A stretch of 31,350 bases of DNA from a virus: the IMG/VR virus record IMGVR_UViG_3300017950_002312, positions 1-31,350 of that record; one strand, 5' to 3'. The notes under the pieces are model-generated. The model did no database searches. It was not told the origin of the DNA and was given only the letters and a program-made list of their open reading frames with translations. Below, piece by piece: positions 1 to 7,675 of the stretch (position 1 is the first letter of the stretch; each line of letters opens with the position of its first letter). The translations under genes were made by a program, and so were the position numbers.

Positions 1-834
1 ATGATAAAAAAACAAGAGACTAAAACTCTTGTTACCAAACCTAATAACAATAGTGCTAACTGTATTGCACCTAATGTAATTTACGGCTGCTTTGGCGGTT
101 GTGTAAATACTTACTGTTATATGTCTAGGTATAATGGTGACAGAGTATTTGTAAATCAAAACGTAGATGCAATTTTTAATTCTGTAGTTGAGTGGGAAAA
201 AGACTATGTTAAAGTCCCTGATCAACAAGATCCTGTTTATACTATGGTAGACATAGCTTGTAACAGTGATCTAGTCTTAATGCAAAAGCACATGCCAGAG
301 CCTCTAATAGATTATCTTAAAAGATATGATGATCACCCTAGATTAAATAGTACAATGGCTACAAAGTATCCTGGATTACTTAAACTAGATGTAAATCATT
401 TCAATAAGAGACCTAGAGTTAGAGTTAGTGTTATGCCTCAGATATATGCTGATGTATTAGAACCTAATATGCAAAAAGTGCATAGTCGTATTGAAGACAT
501 AAACAGATTAAAATTACTAGGTTGGGAAGTTCATATTAATTACAGTCCTTTAATTTATGTAAAAGGTTGGAGTAAGGAATATGATAACTTATTCAAAACA
601 GTAAAAGATATTGCAGGGGAAAACAAATGTGAAGTTATAGCTTTAACTAATCATAAACTACAGATGGCTAGATCATCTGCTAAAGCTCAAGAGTTAATGA
701 AATACAGCTCTGAGATTAAAAACAATCAAGGTATAATGAGATATCCATTGAGTCATAAGAACCCATTGATAAATAAGTTTAAAGAAATTTACTCACAGTA
801 TTTTGATTTGTCTACAATTAGATACATATTTTAA
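1..834 (+). CDS. Radical-SAM-like protein (spore photoproduct lyase/DUF5131-like), non-canonical Cys spacing
   Basis: The 277-aa protein has an N-terminal cysteine cluster, C30, C34 and C39, followed by Tyr-Met (text YGCFGGC then VNTYCYM). This resembles the iron-sulphur loop of radical SAM enzymes related to spore photoproduct lyase, where CxxxCxxCY is usual. Here the spacing is CX3CX4C, two residues longer in the second gap. C21 is an extra nearby cysteine. A later segment (VDIACNSDLVL, about residues 83-93) resembles the conserved stretch after the cluster in that group. If active it would cleave S-adenosylmethionine; the substrate is unknown. The ATG is the first base of the window, so the gene could begin further upstream. 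A short gap separates it from a small Cys-rich gene. The family is moderately supported; the function is inferred only loosely. Confidence 0.55.
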   Translation: MIKKQETKTLVTKPNNNSANCIAPNVIYGCFGGCVNTYCYMSRYNGDRVFVNQNVDAIFNSVVEWEKDYVKVPDQQDPVYTMVDIACNSDLVLMQKHMPEPLIDYLKRYDDHPRLNSTMATKYPGLLKLDVNHFNKRPRVRVSVMPQIYADVLEPNMQKVHSRIEDINRLKLLGWEVHINYSPLIYVKGWSKEYDNLFKTVKDIAGENKCEVIALTNHKLQMARSSAKAQELMKYSSEIKNNQGIMRYPLSHKNPLINKFKEIYSQYFDLSTIRYIF

Positions 835-846
835 ATTAATCTAACT

Positions 847-1074
847 ATGTTAACTATACTAAAATGTAAAGGAGGCGATTGTCCTCTTAAAGGCAAGTGC
901 TATAGATATCTTTCCCCCTTTGATGATTTGTATTTTGAATCTATTCCTTGGGATGGTACAGATTGCAAACAGTTTTGGGAAGTAGGAGATTTAACTATAT
1001 GGCAAGATTTAATTAAAAATATGATCAAATCTGATTTTGATAATAATAACTCTAACAATGAAAAAACTAATTAA
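847..1074 (+). CDS. Small cysteine-rich protein, possible metal-binding knuckle
   Basis: This 75-aa protein is not recognised as a named family. Its first 40 residues hold four cysteines (CKGGDC, then KGKC, then DGTDCKQFW), a spacing that could bind a metal ion or form a small redox knuckle. The C-terminus is Asn/Asp-rich and looks unstructured. The start ATG follows the preceding stop by 12 bases and has an A/T-rich leader with no Shine-Dalgarno site. The end overlaps the start of the next gene by 17 bases, so the two are probably translated together. A weak hairpin (6 bp including one G-U pair) lies about 23 bases inside the gene and is not followed by a T tract. Confidence 0.6.
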   Translation: MLTILKCKGGDCPLKGKCYRYLSPFDDLYFESIPWDGTDCKQFWEVGDLTIWQDLIKNMIKSDFDNNNSNNEKTN

Positions 1075-1603
1075 AACATTAAAAAGAATTATGCAACTAC
1101 TTAAACTACCATTTTACATAGGAGACGAAGACTATGCAAAGTACCAAAAGAATTACACACCTAACTTTTCTAACAACCCAGATAGCTTAGAAGAATATTT
1201 TGAAACTTTAGAACGTACTAATACTGAATTCAAGGTAATAGGTAAAGCTTTTATCTGGAAAAGTAGTCCTGAAGGCTATGAGTATTGGAGAAAAGTTAAT
1301 CAACGTTTATGGCGTTCTATCCAACTTAACAATGCTAAAGAGAGATTGAATGAAAAAATCACTGATTTACTACAGGAAAAAGCTGAAGCTTTAGAGAGAA
1401 AGAAAGAAATTGAGAAAGAGTATAGAGAAGCTAAAAAAGTTTACGATAAACTTGATAGAGAATTACTTATAGTAAAAAATCAAGTAGAGAAAGTAAACTA
1501 CACTATTACTGTACTGGATAAAAACATTGCTAAAGTTCAGAAAGAAATAGAAAAGAATATTAAAGACTTTGAAAAACTCGATGAAGATGAAGATGACTTT
1601 TAA
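1058..1603 (+). CDS. Coiled-coil protein of unknown function
   Basis: The 181-aa protein starts with a basic/hydrophobic stretch, continues with an aromatic-rich part (residues about 15-85), and ends in a long heptad-like Lys/Glu-rich coiled coil (about residues 95-175) with an acidic C-terminus. I chose the ATG at 1058 because it gives a plain MKKL start with only 17 bases of overlap. An upstream in-frame ATG at 1037 would add seven hydrophobic codons, and ATG 1091 is a further alternative. The coiled coil suggests self-association or a scaffold role, but no function can be named. It lies between a Cys-rich microprotein and genes leading to a helicase. Confidence 0.65.
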   Translation: MKKLIKTLKRIMQLLKLPFYIGDEDYAKYQKNYTPNFSNNPDSLEEYFETLERTNTEFKVIGKAFIWKSSPEGYEYWRKVNQRLWRSIQLNNAKERLNEKITDLLQEKAEALERKKEIEKEYREAKKVYDKLDRELLIVKNQVEKVNYTITVLDKNIAKVQKEIEKNIKDFEKLDEDEDDF

Positions 1604-1850
1604 TTCCGAATTTAAATTTACTTACGAAACTGTAGCAGACTTTGATAGGGATAGAGCTTCTGGCTTCATCCCTAATGCTACTATAGTTAGGGTAAATTTA
1701 GTAAATAGAGATGGTTTAATAATAGATCGTCCTATTCACACAAAAGAAGAGTATTTGCAAGAAATTGAAAACATTAACCAAAATGATTACATAGTAGAGG
1801 CAAGTGCTTACACTAGTAATTATTATTTTGACATTAATGATTATGACTAA
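1593..1850 (+). CDS. Small protein of unknown function
   Basis: With the start at 1593 the product is 85 aa (MTFNSEFKFTYE...). A longer reading would begin at a TTG at 1569 or at ATGs at 1581 and 1587. I prefer 1593 because it trims the overlap with the upstream coiled-coil gene to 11 bases. The protein is acidic, mixes beta-strand-like segments with Asp/Asn/Tyr, and has no membrane segment or recognised motif. Its stop lies inside the start region of the helicase gene (8-base overlap), which indicates coupled translation with it. Function unknown. Confidence 0.6.
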   Translation: MTFNSEFKFTYETVADFDRDRASGFIPNATIVRVNLVNRDGLIIDRPIHTKEEYLQEIENINQNDYIVEASAYTSNYYFDINDYD

Positions 1851-2925
1851 TTTAAGAGATGAATTACAAAACGAAGCACTGATAGAGGCTTCTAGATTTC
1901 TTAGAGCAGGTTTAAACTTATCAGTTGGTTTCGGTAAAACAAAAGTAGGATTAATGTATTTAAACAAGTTTAGAGGTAAAACTTTAATAGTAGTCCCTAA
2001 GCTTGACATTATTAAATCTTGGCAAGATGACGCAGTTAAGTTTGGATATGAAGATGTTATTGAAGATTGTACTTTTAGTACTTATCTTTCTTTAACTAAA
2101 CATAATCCACAAGACTATAGTAATCTTGTTATGGATGAGGCTCATAATGCTAAATCATCTCACTTACCCTTCTTATCTAATTTTGAGGGAAGAATTCTAG
2201 GACTTACAGGTACACCACCTTCTTGGGCTACTAGTGAAAAAGGTCAAATAATGACAACATATTATCCAATAAGATACACATACACTACTGACGAAGCAGT
2301 AGATGATGATATCTTGAACGATTATAATATTAGAGTTCATTATATTCCTTTATCGCAAAAGAACAATATAGAAGTAACTTATGCTAAAGGTAAGTTTAAG
2401 ACAAGTGAGAGAAAGTCTTATGACTATTCTACTAAAAGAATTGATACAGCTAGCTTGAATCAAGTAAAGTTTGCACACATCAATCGTATTAACCAACTTA
2501 AAAGTTTTAAATCTAAAGAAAAATTTGTAAAACAATTGCTAAAGTACATCCCTGAAGACGAAAAAGTACTAATCTTCTGTAACACTATTGAGCAAGCAGA
2601 ACGCTTGTGTGAGAACTCTCACCACTCTAAACAGAAAGATAGTCCCTTAGAAGCGTTTAAACAGGGCTCTATTACAAGATTATCTTGTATTGAGCAGTTA
2701 AGTGAAGGTATTAACATACCAAATCTGAAACATGCTATTATTCTTCACACTTATTCTGGAGGATCTCCTAAAGCTAAACAGAAGTTTGGCCGATTAATGC
2801 GTTTACCTACTACAGAAACTGCAAGTATTCATATACTTTGTTATAAAGATACTGTAGATGAAAAGTGGGTTAATGAGAATTTAAAAAACTTTAACCAAGA
2901 CAAAATTAAAACCAAAACCTATTAA
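1843..2925 (+). CDS. Minimal superfamily 2 DNA helicase/translocase
   Basis: The roughly 360-aa protein carries the core SF2 motifs in order: motif I GFGKTK (residues 29-34), motif Ia region around LIVVPK, motif II DEAH (98-101), motif III LTGTPP (121-126), the second RecA domain with KVLIFCNT, motif V-like SEGINIPN, and motif VI QKFGRLMR. It uses ATP to unwind or move along nucleic acid. At this length there is little beyond the two RecA-like domains, so specificity must come from partners. I place the start at the ATG at 1843 (MTNLRDELQ) rather than a GTG at 1804, because it overlaps the upstream stop by only 8 bases and removes an unlikely hydrophobic leader. The exact role (replication restart, recombination or transcript remodelling) is not shown by the sequence. 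Confidence 0.88.
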   Translation: MTNLRDELQNEALIEASRFLRAGLNLSVGFGKTKVGLMYLNKFRGKTLIVVPKLDIIKSWQDDAVKFGYEDVIEDCTFSTYLSLTKHNPQDYSNLVMDEAHNAKSSHLPFLSNFEGRILGLTGTPPSWATSEKGQIMTTYYPIRYTYTTDEAVDDDILNDYNIRVHYIPLSQKNNIEVTYAKGKFKTSERKSYDYSTKRIDTASLNQVKFAHINRINQLKSFKSKEKFVKQLLKYIPEDEKVLIFCNTIEQAERLCENSHHSKQKDSPLEAFKQGSITRLSCIEQLSEGINIPNLKHAIILHTYSGGSPKAKQKFGRLMRLPTTETASIHILCYKDTVDEKWVNENLKNFNQDKIKTKTY

Positions 2926-2937
2926 AATTAATCAATT

Positions 2938-3114
2938 ATGGAAAAAACTAATCATTCAAAACAGACAATTGAGCTATTAAGAGAATTAGATGATTTAATT
3001 CAACGTGATTATGAAAAGGCTTTAGCTATGTTGGAAGAATTCAAGCAACAGAAATTTGAAGAAACCTTGGATAATCCACTGCAATTAACTATTTTTGATA
3101 CACAAACTGCATAG
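2938..3114 (+). CDS. Small helical protein, unknown
   Basis: A 58-aa reading frame (MEKTNHSKQTIELL...) begins 12 bases after the helicase stop and ends two bases before the next ATG. The leader AATTAATCAATT is A/T-rich like those of other genes here. The product is highly charged and predicted by eye to be mostly helical, with a short hydrophobic C-terminal strand (LQLTIFDTQ). It fills what would otherwise be an unusually long gap in a tightly packed operon, which is the main reason to call it. Function unknown. Confidence 0.6.
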   Translation: MEKTNHSKQTIELLRELDDLIQRDYEKALAMLEEFKQQKFEETLDNPLQLTIFDTQTA

Positions 3115-3116
3115 TT

Positions 3117-3497
3117 ATGGGTAAAATGAAAGACCTATACATGGAGTTAGTACAAGAAGAACGAATTAAAGAAGAAGTAAACAAAATGAACGCAGAAGAA
3201 ATTTTAAATAAGATCTCTGAAGTAGATAGAGAGAAACTTACAGAGAATGCTGACATCAAAAGTAAAGAACTTATTGCTGATGCAGAGAAAATTGTAACTG
3301 ATTACACAGGTAAAGAACCTATTAACTTTACAAAAGAAGACAGAAAGCTAGTTTCTAGTATTGGGCTATATTATTATAGCAAAATAGTACAAGAATTGCC
3401 TTTTGGAGATGAAAATCTACCTTCTTACTTCCATACCATTAAGGTATTTTGGGACAGAATTAAGGAAAATTTAGAAAACTACTGGGTTCAATTGTAA
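3117..3497 (+). CDS. Hypothetical protein, helical N-terminus
   Basis: The 126-aa protein has a long charged helical N-terminal half (residues about 1-60, rich in Glu and Lys) and a more aromatic C-terminal half that includes KEDRKLVSSIGLYYYSK. I do not recognise the family and see no catalytic motif, signal peptide or membrane span. It is the last gene before a strong intrinsic terminator at 3523, so it closes the first transcription unit of the window. An alternative ATG three codons downstream would hardly change the product. Confidence 0.65.
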   Translation: MGKMKDLYMELVQEERIKEEVNKMNAEEILNKISEVDREKLTENADIKSKELIADAEKIVTDYTGKEPINFTKEDRKLVSSIGLYYYSKIVQELPFGDENLPSYFHTIKVFWDRIKENLENYWVQL

Positions 3498-3522
3498 ACA
3501 TTATTAAAACTAAACTAACTAT

Positions 3523-3550
3523 AGGAGGCTTAACGGCCTCCTTTTTATTT
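3523..3550 (+). terminator. Intrinsic terminator after first operon
   Basis: A perfect 7-bp stem (AGGAGGC paired with GCCTCCT) with the 6-nt loop TTAACG is followed by TTTTTATTTT. It sits 25 bases after the stop of the preceding gene and ends 9 bases before the next ATG. No TAnnTTTG promoter is evident between it and the next start, so the downstream module may depend on read-through or on an unrecognised phage-specific promoter. Confidence 0.88.
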
Positions 3551-3558
3551 TAAAAAAA

Positions 3559-3780
3559 ATGGAAAAGAAAAAAACATTTAAAGTCCTAGCTACTTTTTCT
3601 CAAGAAGCTAGTTTATTACTAGATACAGAAAATGTACAGGATTTACTAGATTCTGATGATTTAACACAAGGAGTACATTGGGATGTTAAAGAATTTGAAA
3701 CTAAAGCTGAAGCTATTGCATACATAGATGGTATCAATGATGCAAATGGTTGGGCAGATCCTAATGCAGTTCTATTATGA
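3559..3780 (+). CDS. Small acidic protein preceding the VWA/MoxR pair
   Basis: The 73-aa product (MEKKKTFKVLATFSQEA...) is acidic with an alternating strand/helix pattern: a strand KTFKVLATF, an acidic helix with LLDSDD, then VKEFETKAEAIAYIDGIND. I recognise no named family. It is the first gene after a strong terminator, and its stop overlaps the VWA gene start as ATGA, so it should be translationally coupled to that gene. Such a neighbour could be an accessory or regulatory subunit of the VWA/MoxR module, but that is inference from position only. Confidence 0.65.
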   Translation: MEKKKTFKVLATFSQEASLLLDTENVQDLLDSDDLTQGVHWDVKEFETKAEAIAYIDGINDANGWADPNAVLL

Positions 3781-4973
3781 GACACGAAGAAGAATTATCA
3801 ATAGTCATTAAGACTATTATGTTAGAACAGCCCTTTTATGGGTTGTTTTTGTTAAATGTAAACAAAGAGTTTAATAAGAGAGTTCCTACAGCAGCAGTAA
3901 CTATTGAGGGAATAAACTATAAACTAATTGTTAATCCAGATTTCTGGGATAGTTTGTCTAATAACCATAAGCAAGGTTTGATTCTACATGAAGCCAAGCA
4001 TATTGTTTTTGGACACTTATTAATGAGAGATAGCTTTTCAAACCATAAGCTTGCTAACGTAGCTATGGATTGCGAGTTAAATCAATATATTAATAGCGAG
4101 CTATTACCGGATGGAGCTATACTACCTGAAACTCTAGAAGAGGAACTAGACATTATTCTAAGTGAAAAAGCAGGTACTCATTATTATTATAATGCTATTA
4201 ATAAACAACTACAAGAACAACAAGGTCAGGGTAATCCTGATAAAGCTTGTAATGGTGGTATGGGTGGAGATGGTTTACCAGACACACTAGATGACCATAG
4301 TACTTGGGATGAGATGGCAGATAATATGTCTGAAGCAGAAAGAAAGCTTGTAGAGAAACAAGCAGAACACTTAATTAAACAAGCTGCTGAAGAAACTTTG
4401 AAATCTAGAGGTCATTTACCTGGAGGTGTTCAAGAGATTTATAACCGTATTACACAAGTAACAGAAGCTAAATTTAATTGGAAAGCTTACTTACGTCAAT
4501 TTGTAAACGGTAGTATTAGATCTACTATGAAGTCTTCACGTAAAAAGATCAATAGACGATTGGAGAAACAAGATGTACCTGGTAAGAAATATCTTAGAAA
4601 GGTAAACATGCTTGTTGCAATAGATACTTCAGGTTCTGTAAGTTCTAACGAATTAAAAGAATTTATGAATGAGATACATCACATACATAAAAACGGAGCT
4701 GAAGTAACAATTATACAGTGTGATACAAGAATCAACTCTATTGATAAGTTTAATCCTAAAATGAATATAGAGATTAAAGGTAGAGGTGGAACTGAGTTTG
4801 ACCCTGTTATAGACTACTACAATAAGAATAGGAGCCAATTTACTTGCCTTGTTTATTTTACTGACGGAGAATGTCATTGTGAAATAAAACCACAAGGTAA
4901 ATTATTATGGGTACTATCTTCTGTTTCTAAAATTAACGAGTATCTTCCTGGTCCTCAAATTAAACTAAACTAA
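3777..4973 (+). CDS. HEXXH metallopeptidase-like plus VWA domain protein (DUF2201-like)
   Basis: The 398-aa protein has two recognisable parts. The N-terminal part has PFYGLFLLNV and then HEAKHIVFGH (H71, H75, with H80), the zinc-peptidase-like motif of the DUF2201 N-terminal family. The C-terminal VWA-like part has the MIDAS residues DTSGS (283-287), T339 in RGGTEFDP, and FTDGE (361-365). A Gln/Gly-rich linker (about 143-168) and a charged helix join them. Such proteins pair with MoxR-type AAA+ ATPases to remodel or load metal into targets, and the ATPase gene follows directly. The start overlaps the upstream stop as ATGA. An in-frame ATG at 3819 (MLEQPFYG) is possible, but both starts lie before a terminator-like hairpin at 3826. 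Confidence 0.88.
   Translation: MRHEEELSIVIKTIMLEQPFYGLFLLNVNKEFNKRVPTAAVTIEGINYKLIVNPDFWDSLSNNHKQGLILHEAKHIVFGHLLMRDSFSNHKLANVAMDCELNQYINSELLPDGAILPETLEEELDIILSEKAGTHYYYNAINKQLQEQQGQGNPDKACNGGMGGDGLPDTLDDHSTWDEMADNMSEAERKLVEKQAEHLIKQAAEETLKSRGHLPGGVQEIYNRITQVTEAKFNWKAYLRQFVNGSIRSTMKSSRKKINRRLEKQDVPGKKYLRKVNMLVAIDTSGSVSSNELKEFMNEIHHIHKNGAEVTIIQCDTRINSIDKFNPKMNIEIKGRGGTEFDPVIDYYNKNRSQFTCLVYFTDGECHCEIKPQGKLLWVLSSVSKINEYLPGPQIKLN
3826..3850 (+). terminator. Terminator-like hairpin inside the VWA gene
   Basis: Bases 3826-3833 (AACAGCCC) pair with 3840-3847 (GGGTTGTT) through eight pairs including one G-U, with a 6-nt loop, followed by T's to 3850. It has the shape of an intrinsic terminator but lies about 50 bases inside the coding region. 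The residues it encodes (PFYGLFLLN) belong to the conserved N-terminus of the family, so it cannot be upstream of the true start. It may act as a translation-sensitive attenuator. Confidence 0.5.
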
Positions 4974-5006
4974 ACAATTAACAACTAACAATTAAAAACT
5001 AAATCA

Positions 5007-6194
5007 ATGGCACAAGTAAATTTAAACACAGCAGAATTAAAAACATTTGTAAAGCAAATCATCGAAAATAATAGATACATTCAAGAAAAAGGAATGACAC
5101 CTGTAGCAGTTAATGTAGAGGGTGATCACGGTCTAGGTAAAACTACTGTAATTAGTCAAATTGCACAGGAAGAGGGACTAGACTTTGTAAAGATTAACGT
5201 AGCTCAGTTAGACGAGTTATCAGACTTAGTGGGTTTTCCATTAAAAGAATACCAAATCAGTAAAAATGTAGATGGAGTAGCTAAGACTAAGTGGGTTACA
5301 GAAATGGAAGCTGAAAGAGCTATTAAAGATCCTTCTGTTAGACTTACAGGTCTTAAGAGAACTTCTTATGCACCACCTGAGTGGATATCTGGTAAAGCTA
5401 ATGGCGGTATTCTTCTTCTTGACGATTATACTCGTGGTAGCCAAATTATGATGCAAGCTTGTATGGATTTAATCTATACTCAAGAGTATTATTCTTGGAA
5501 ACTTCCTAAAGATTGGCACATTATCTTAACTACTAATCCTGATAACGGTGACTATCAAGTTACTTCTATGGATGCTGCACAAAAGACTCGTTTTATTTCT
5601 TGTCAATTAAAGTTTGACGTAGACTGCTGGGCTAAGTGGGCAGAAGAAGTAGGTATGGATAACCGTTGTATTAACTTTGTTTTGAAACATCCGGAACTTA
5701 TAGGAGATAAAACTAATCCTCGTTCTATTACTACATTCTTTAACTCTATATCTGGGTTTGAGAACTTTGCAGACCAGTTACCTATTGTACAAATGATTGG
5801 CGAAGGTAGTATTGGACCTGAAGCAACTACTCTATTTACTACGTTTATTCATAATAAGCTAGATCAATTACCTCATCCTTCTGAAATACTAGACACTAAG
5901 ATTACTTCTGATACTTCTGTATCTAGATTAATTGATGTTATTGGTGAGGGTAATAATTATCGTGCAGACATTGCAAGCATATTAACTACTCGTATTGTAA
6001 ACTACAGTGTTAATTTCTCTAAAACTAATAAGATAGATGATAAATTTATCGAAAAGATTGAGAAAATCACTACATCCTCTGCTCTTACTATAGATTTAAA
6101 ATACATGTTTATTAGAAATCTAATGAAAGATGCAAAGCGTAAATTCCAACAATTATTAATGAATGAAGAAATTTTAGATTTAACAACTAAATAA
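5007..6194 (+). CDS. MoxR-type AAA+ ATPase
   Basis: The 395-aa protein has Walker A GDHGLGKTT (residues 39-47), Walker B ILLLDDYTRG (135-144) with the usual MoxR feature of acting on a small helical insert, sensor 1 in TTNPDNGDYQ (175-184), and a candidate arginine finger in KTRF. MoxR ATPases form hexamers that work with VWA proteins to mature, fold or metallate partner complexes. The adjacent VWA/HEXXH gene is the expected partner. The leader AACAATTAAAAACTAAATCA before the ATG closely resembles those of the Sak4-like and SSB-like genes, which suggests strong expression. Assignment is firm; the client protein in infection is unknown. Confidence 0.9.
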   Translation: MAQVNLNTAELKTFVKQIIENNRYIQEKGMTPVAVNVEGDHGLGKTTVISQIAQEEGLDFVKINVAQLDELSDLVGFPLKEYQISKNVDGVAKTKWVTEMEAERAIKDPSVRLTGLKRTSYAPPEWISGKANGGILLLDDYTRGSQIMMQACMDLIYTQEYYSWKLPKDWHIILTTNPDNGDYQVTSMDAAQKTRFISCQLKFDVDCWAKWAEEVGMDNRCINFVLKHPELIGDKTNPRSITTFFNSISGFENFADQLPIVQMIGEGSIGPEATTLFTTFIHNKLDQLPHPSEILDTKITSDTSVSRLIDVIGEGNNYRADIASILTTRIVNYSVNFSKTNKIDDKFIEKIEKITTSSALTIDLKYMFIRNLMKDAKRKFQQLLMNEEILDLTTK

Positions 6195-6200
6195 TAAATT

Positions 6201-7430
6201 ATGTTTACTAAAAAAATTAAAATAATAACTATAAATCATGATATTTTACCTAATCTGGTAAATCAGTGGAGTCTTAATGACGAAGATCGTTTGATAGTAC
6301 AATCTAGATTTCGTGAATTATTTAAAATACAGGAACAAACTTTTGTATATACGGAAGAAAAATTTAAAAACTTACCGATTTCAAATCGTAAATTAGTAGA
6401 CGGGGATAAGCTTTATGTTTATCCCACTACTAACTTGCCTAGGCATAAGATTAGAAATACTAGCAAACTAAATTTACAATTTAAAAGAAGTATTGAATCA
6501 GCTAATGTTTTAGTTATTGACTACAAAGCTTTTGAAAAAACTTTTAGTTATGGCTGGATATCTAGGCATGTTTTTCAAAGTAGTAGAAACGGTTTAAATA
6601 CTATATTTAATGCATTGTTTCAAGAATCTATAGAGGGTATATTCTCTGAAGAGGAAATTTCTGAAATGTTAGTTGATAATCAGCACATCTATTTTGATAA
6701 TATGGTTCATAAAGTATTTACTTCAGACCCTACATTTAATAGTAATTACTCACATCGTTTCACAGATTATTATAATAACGATTATAGCATTGTTCATGCT
6801 GATATATTAGCAAAGTCGTCTACTACTCAAATAGATAAGCTTAAGAGTGTTGAAATTCTAGAGTATGCATTAGCAAACAATTATGATATTATGTTACCTA
6901 ATAATGTCTTAAATGATGTATTGCCTAATACTATACTTACAGAGAAAACTTTTCAAAGGTTTGATCAAATGCTAAAAAGCGATGGAGACTCTATTAACCT
7001 TGCTCTTGAGATGCTTTGTAACTGTGATATAGAACGTTCTGCATTTTATCTTATCAGACTAATACAGGATAATATGAATAGTATTAAATGGTCTAAAACT
7101 TATAATAATGTAAATTTTAAAGCATTTAGAACAAGTGTAAATACTATATTTTCAGGACATGGACGGGATTATATCTTTGAACATAGTTTACGTTATTCAG
7201 AAATCTTTACTCTTTTAGGTAGTGCTAAACTTTTAACTAAAGAACATCTTGATTACTACAAAGAAGATGTTAAGAGAGACTTTAGCTATGTTCCAAGTAA
7301 TAAATTCTTTAAAGTAACAAAGATTGAAGCTACTGATGAACTAGTTAAGTTGTTAAATGAAAGTGCTGAATATCTTAAAAAACTAGGAGGAGAATTGGAA
7401 CCTGAGTTAACAGAAGAAGAAACTGTATGA
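6201..7430 (+). CDS. Unknown protein linked to the MoxR/VWA module
   Basis: This 409-aa protein is not recognised. It starts six bases after the MoxR stop and ends with an ATGA overlap to the next gene. The first 100 residues look like mixed strand and helix with YVYPTTNLPRHK. The middle is helical and rich in Asn, Phe and Tyr, and the C-terminus is a charged tail (GELEPELTEEETV). No signal peptide or membrane segment is seen. Its operon position and size suggest a client, scaffold or third component of the AAA+/VWA system. Equally, it could be an unrelated replication-associated protein. Confidence 0.75.
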   Translation: MFTKKIKIITINHDILPNLVNQWSLNDEDRLIVQSRFRELFKIQEQTFVYTEEKFKNLPISNRKLVDGDKLYVYPTTNLPRHKIRNTSKLNLQFKRSIESANVLVIDYKAFEKTFSYGWISRHVFQSSRNGLNTIFNALFQESIEGIFSEEEISEMLVDNQHIYFDNMVHKVFTSDPTFNSNYSHRFTDYYNNDYSIVHADILAKSSTTQIDKLKSVEILEYALANNYDIMLPNNVLNDVLPNTILTEKTFQRFDQMLKSDGDSINLALEMLCNCDIERSAFYLIRLIQDNMNSIKWSKTYNNVNFKAFRTSVNTIFSGHGRDYIFEHSLRYSEIFTLLGSAKLLTKEHLDYYKEDVKRDFSYVPSNKFFKVTKIEATDELVKLLNESAEYLKKLGGELEPELTEEETV

Positions 7431-7675
7431 CGTACTTAGATTTTAATTGTTATGGAGAAAGTCTGGATTCAACCCCAGACTTTTTTCATATGAAAAGACA
7501 ATATGAAGAGGATATGTTAATTAATTCAGTAGAAAATTTGGAAGAAAATTTGAATTTATTTTTGCCAGTAAATGAAAAAATTGGTAATTTTGATGCTACT
7601 AGAATTGTGGAAAACCTAGATATTGATTTAATTAAAGAAAAAAAGACAAATGACAGAGCAACCAAACCAACCTAG
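7427..7675 (+). CDS. Small protein with ambiguous start around an internal terminator
   Basis: From the ATGA-overlapping start the product is 82 aa. A perfect terminator hairpin occupies codons about 11-20, and an in-frame ATG (7490, MKRQYEEDM) follows it directly. If that is the real start the protein is 61 aa, and the hairpin simply lies between two genes. The body is acidic and Leu/Asn-rich, with no recognised motif. The gene overlaps the following one by 26 bases. I keep the longer form because ATGA coupling is common here, but the choice is open. Function unknown. Confidence 0.55.
   Translation: MTYLDFNCYGESLDSTPDFFHMKRQYEEDMLINSVENLEENLNLFLPVNEKIGNFDATRIVENLDIDLIKEKKTNDRATKPT
7458..7486 (+). 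terminator. Strong intrinsic terminator at the start of a coupled gene
   Basis: Bases 7458-7466 (AAAGTCTGG) pair perfectly with 7475-7483 (CCAGACTTT) around an 8-nt loop. The T tract runs from 7481 to 7486, and the stem can extend outward with A-U and G-U pairs. It lies 28 bases after the stop of the 409-aa gene and four bases before an in-frame ATG, so it could end the MoxR/VWA transcript or act as an attenuator before the replication genes. Confidence 0.75.

Noticed and set aside
847-1074. Weak hairpin GGAGG/CCTCT inside the Cys-rich gene
   Set aside because: Only about six pairs with one G-U pair and no T tract; it probably reflects codons for the CKGGDCPL stretch.
1716-2009. Minus-strand frame across the start of the helicase gene
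   Set aside because: It lies opposite conserved helicase motif I, and no start context supports it.
4974-5006. Origin of replication in the AT-rich gap before the MoxR gene
   Set aside because: Repeats of ACAATTAA here are better explained as the A-rich translation leader shared with two other genes; no DnaA-box-like cluster is visible.
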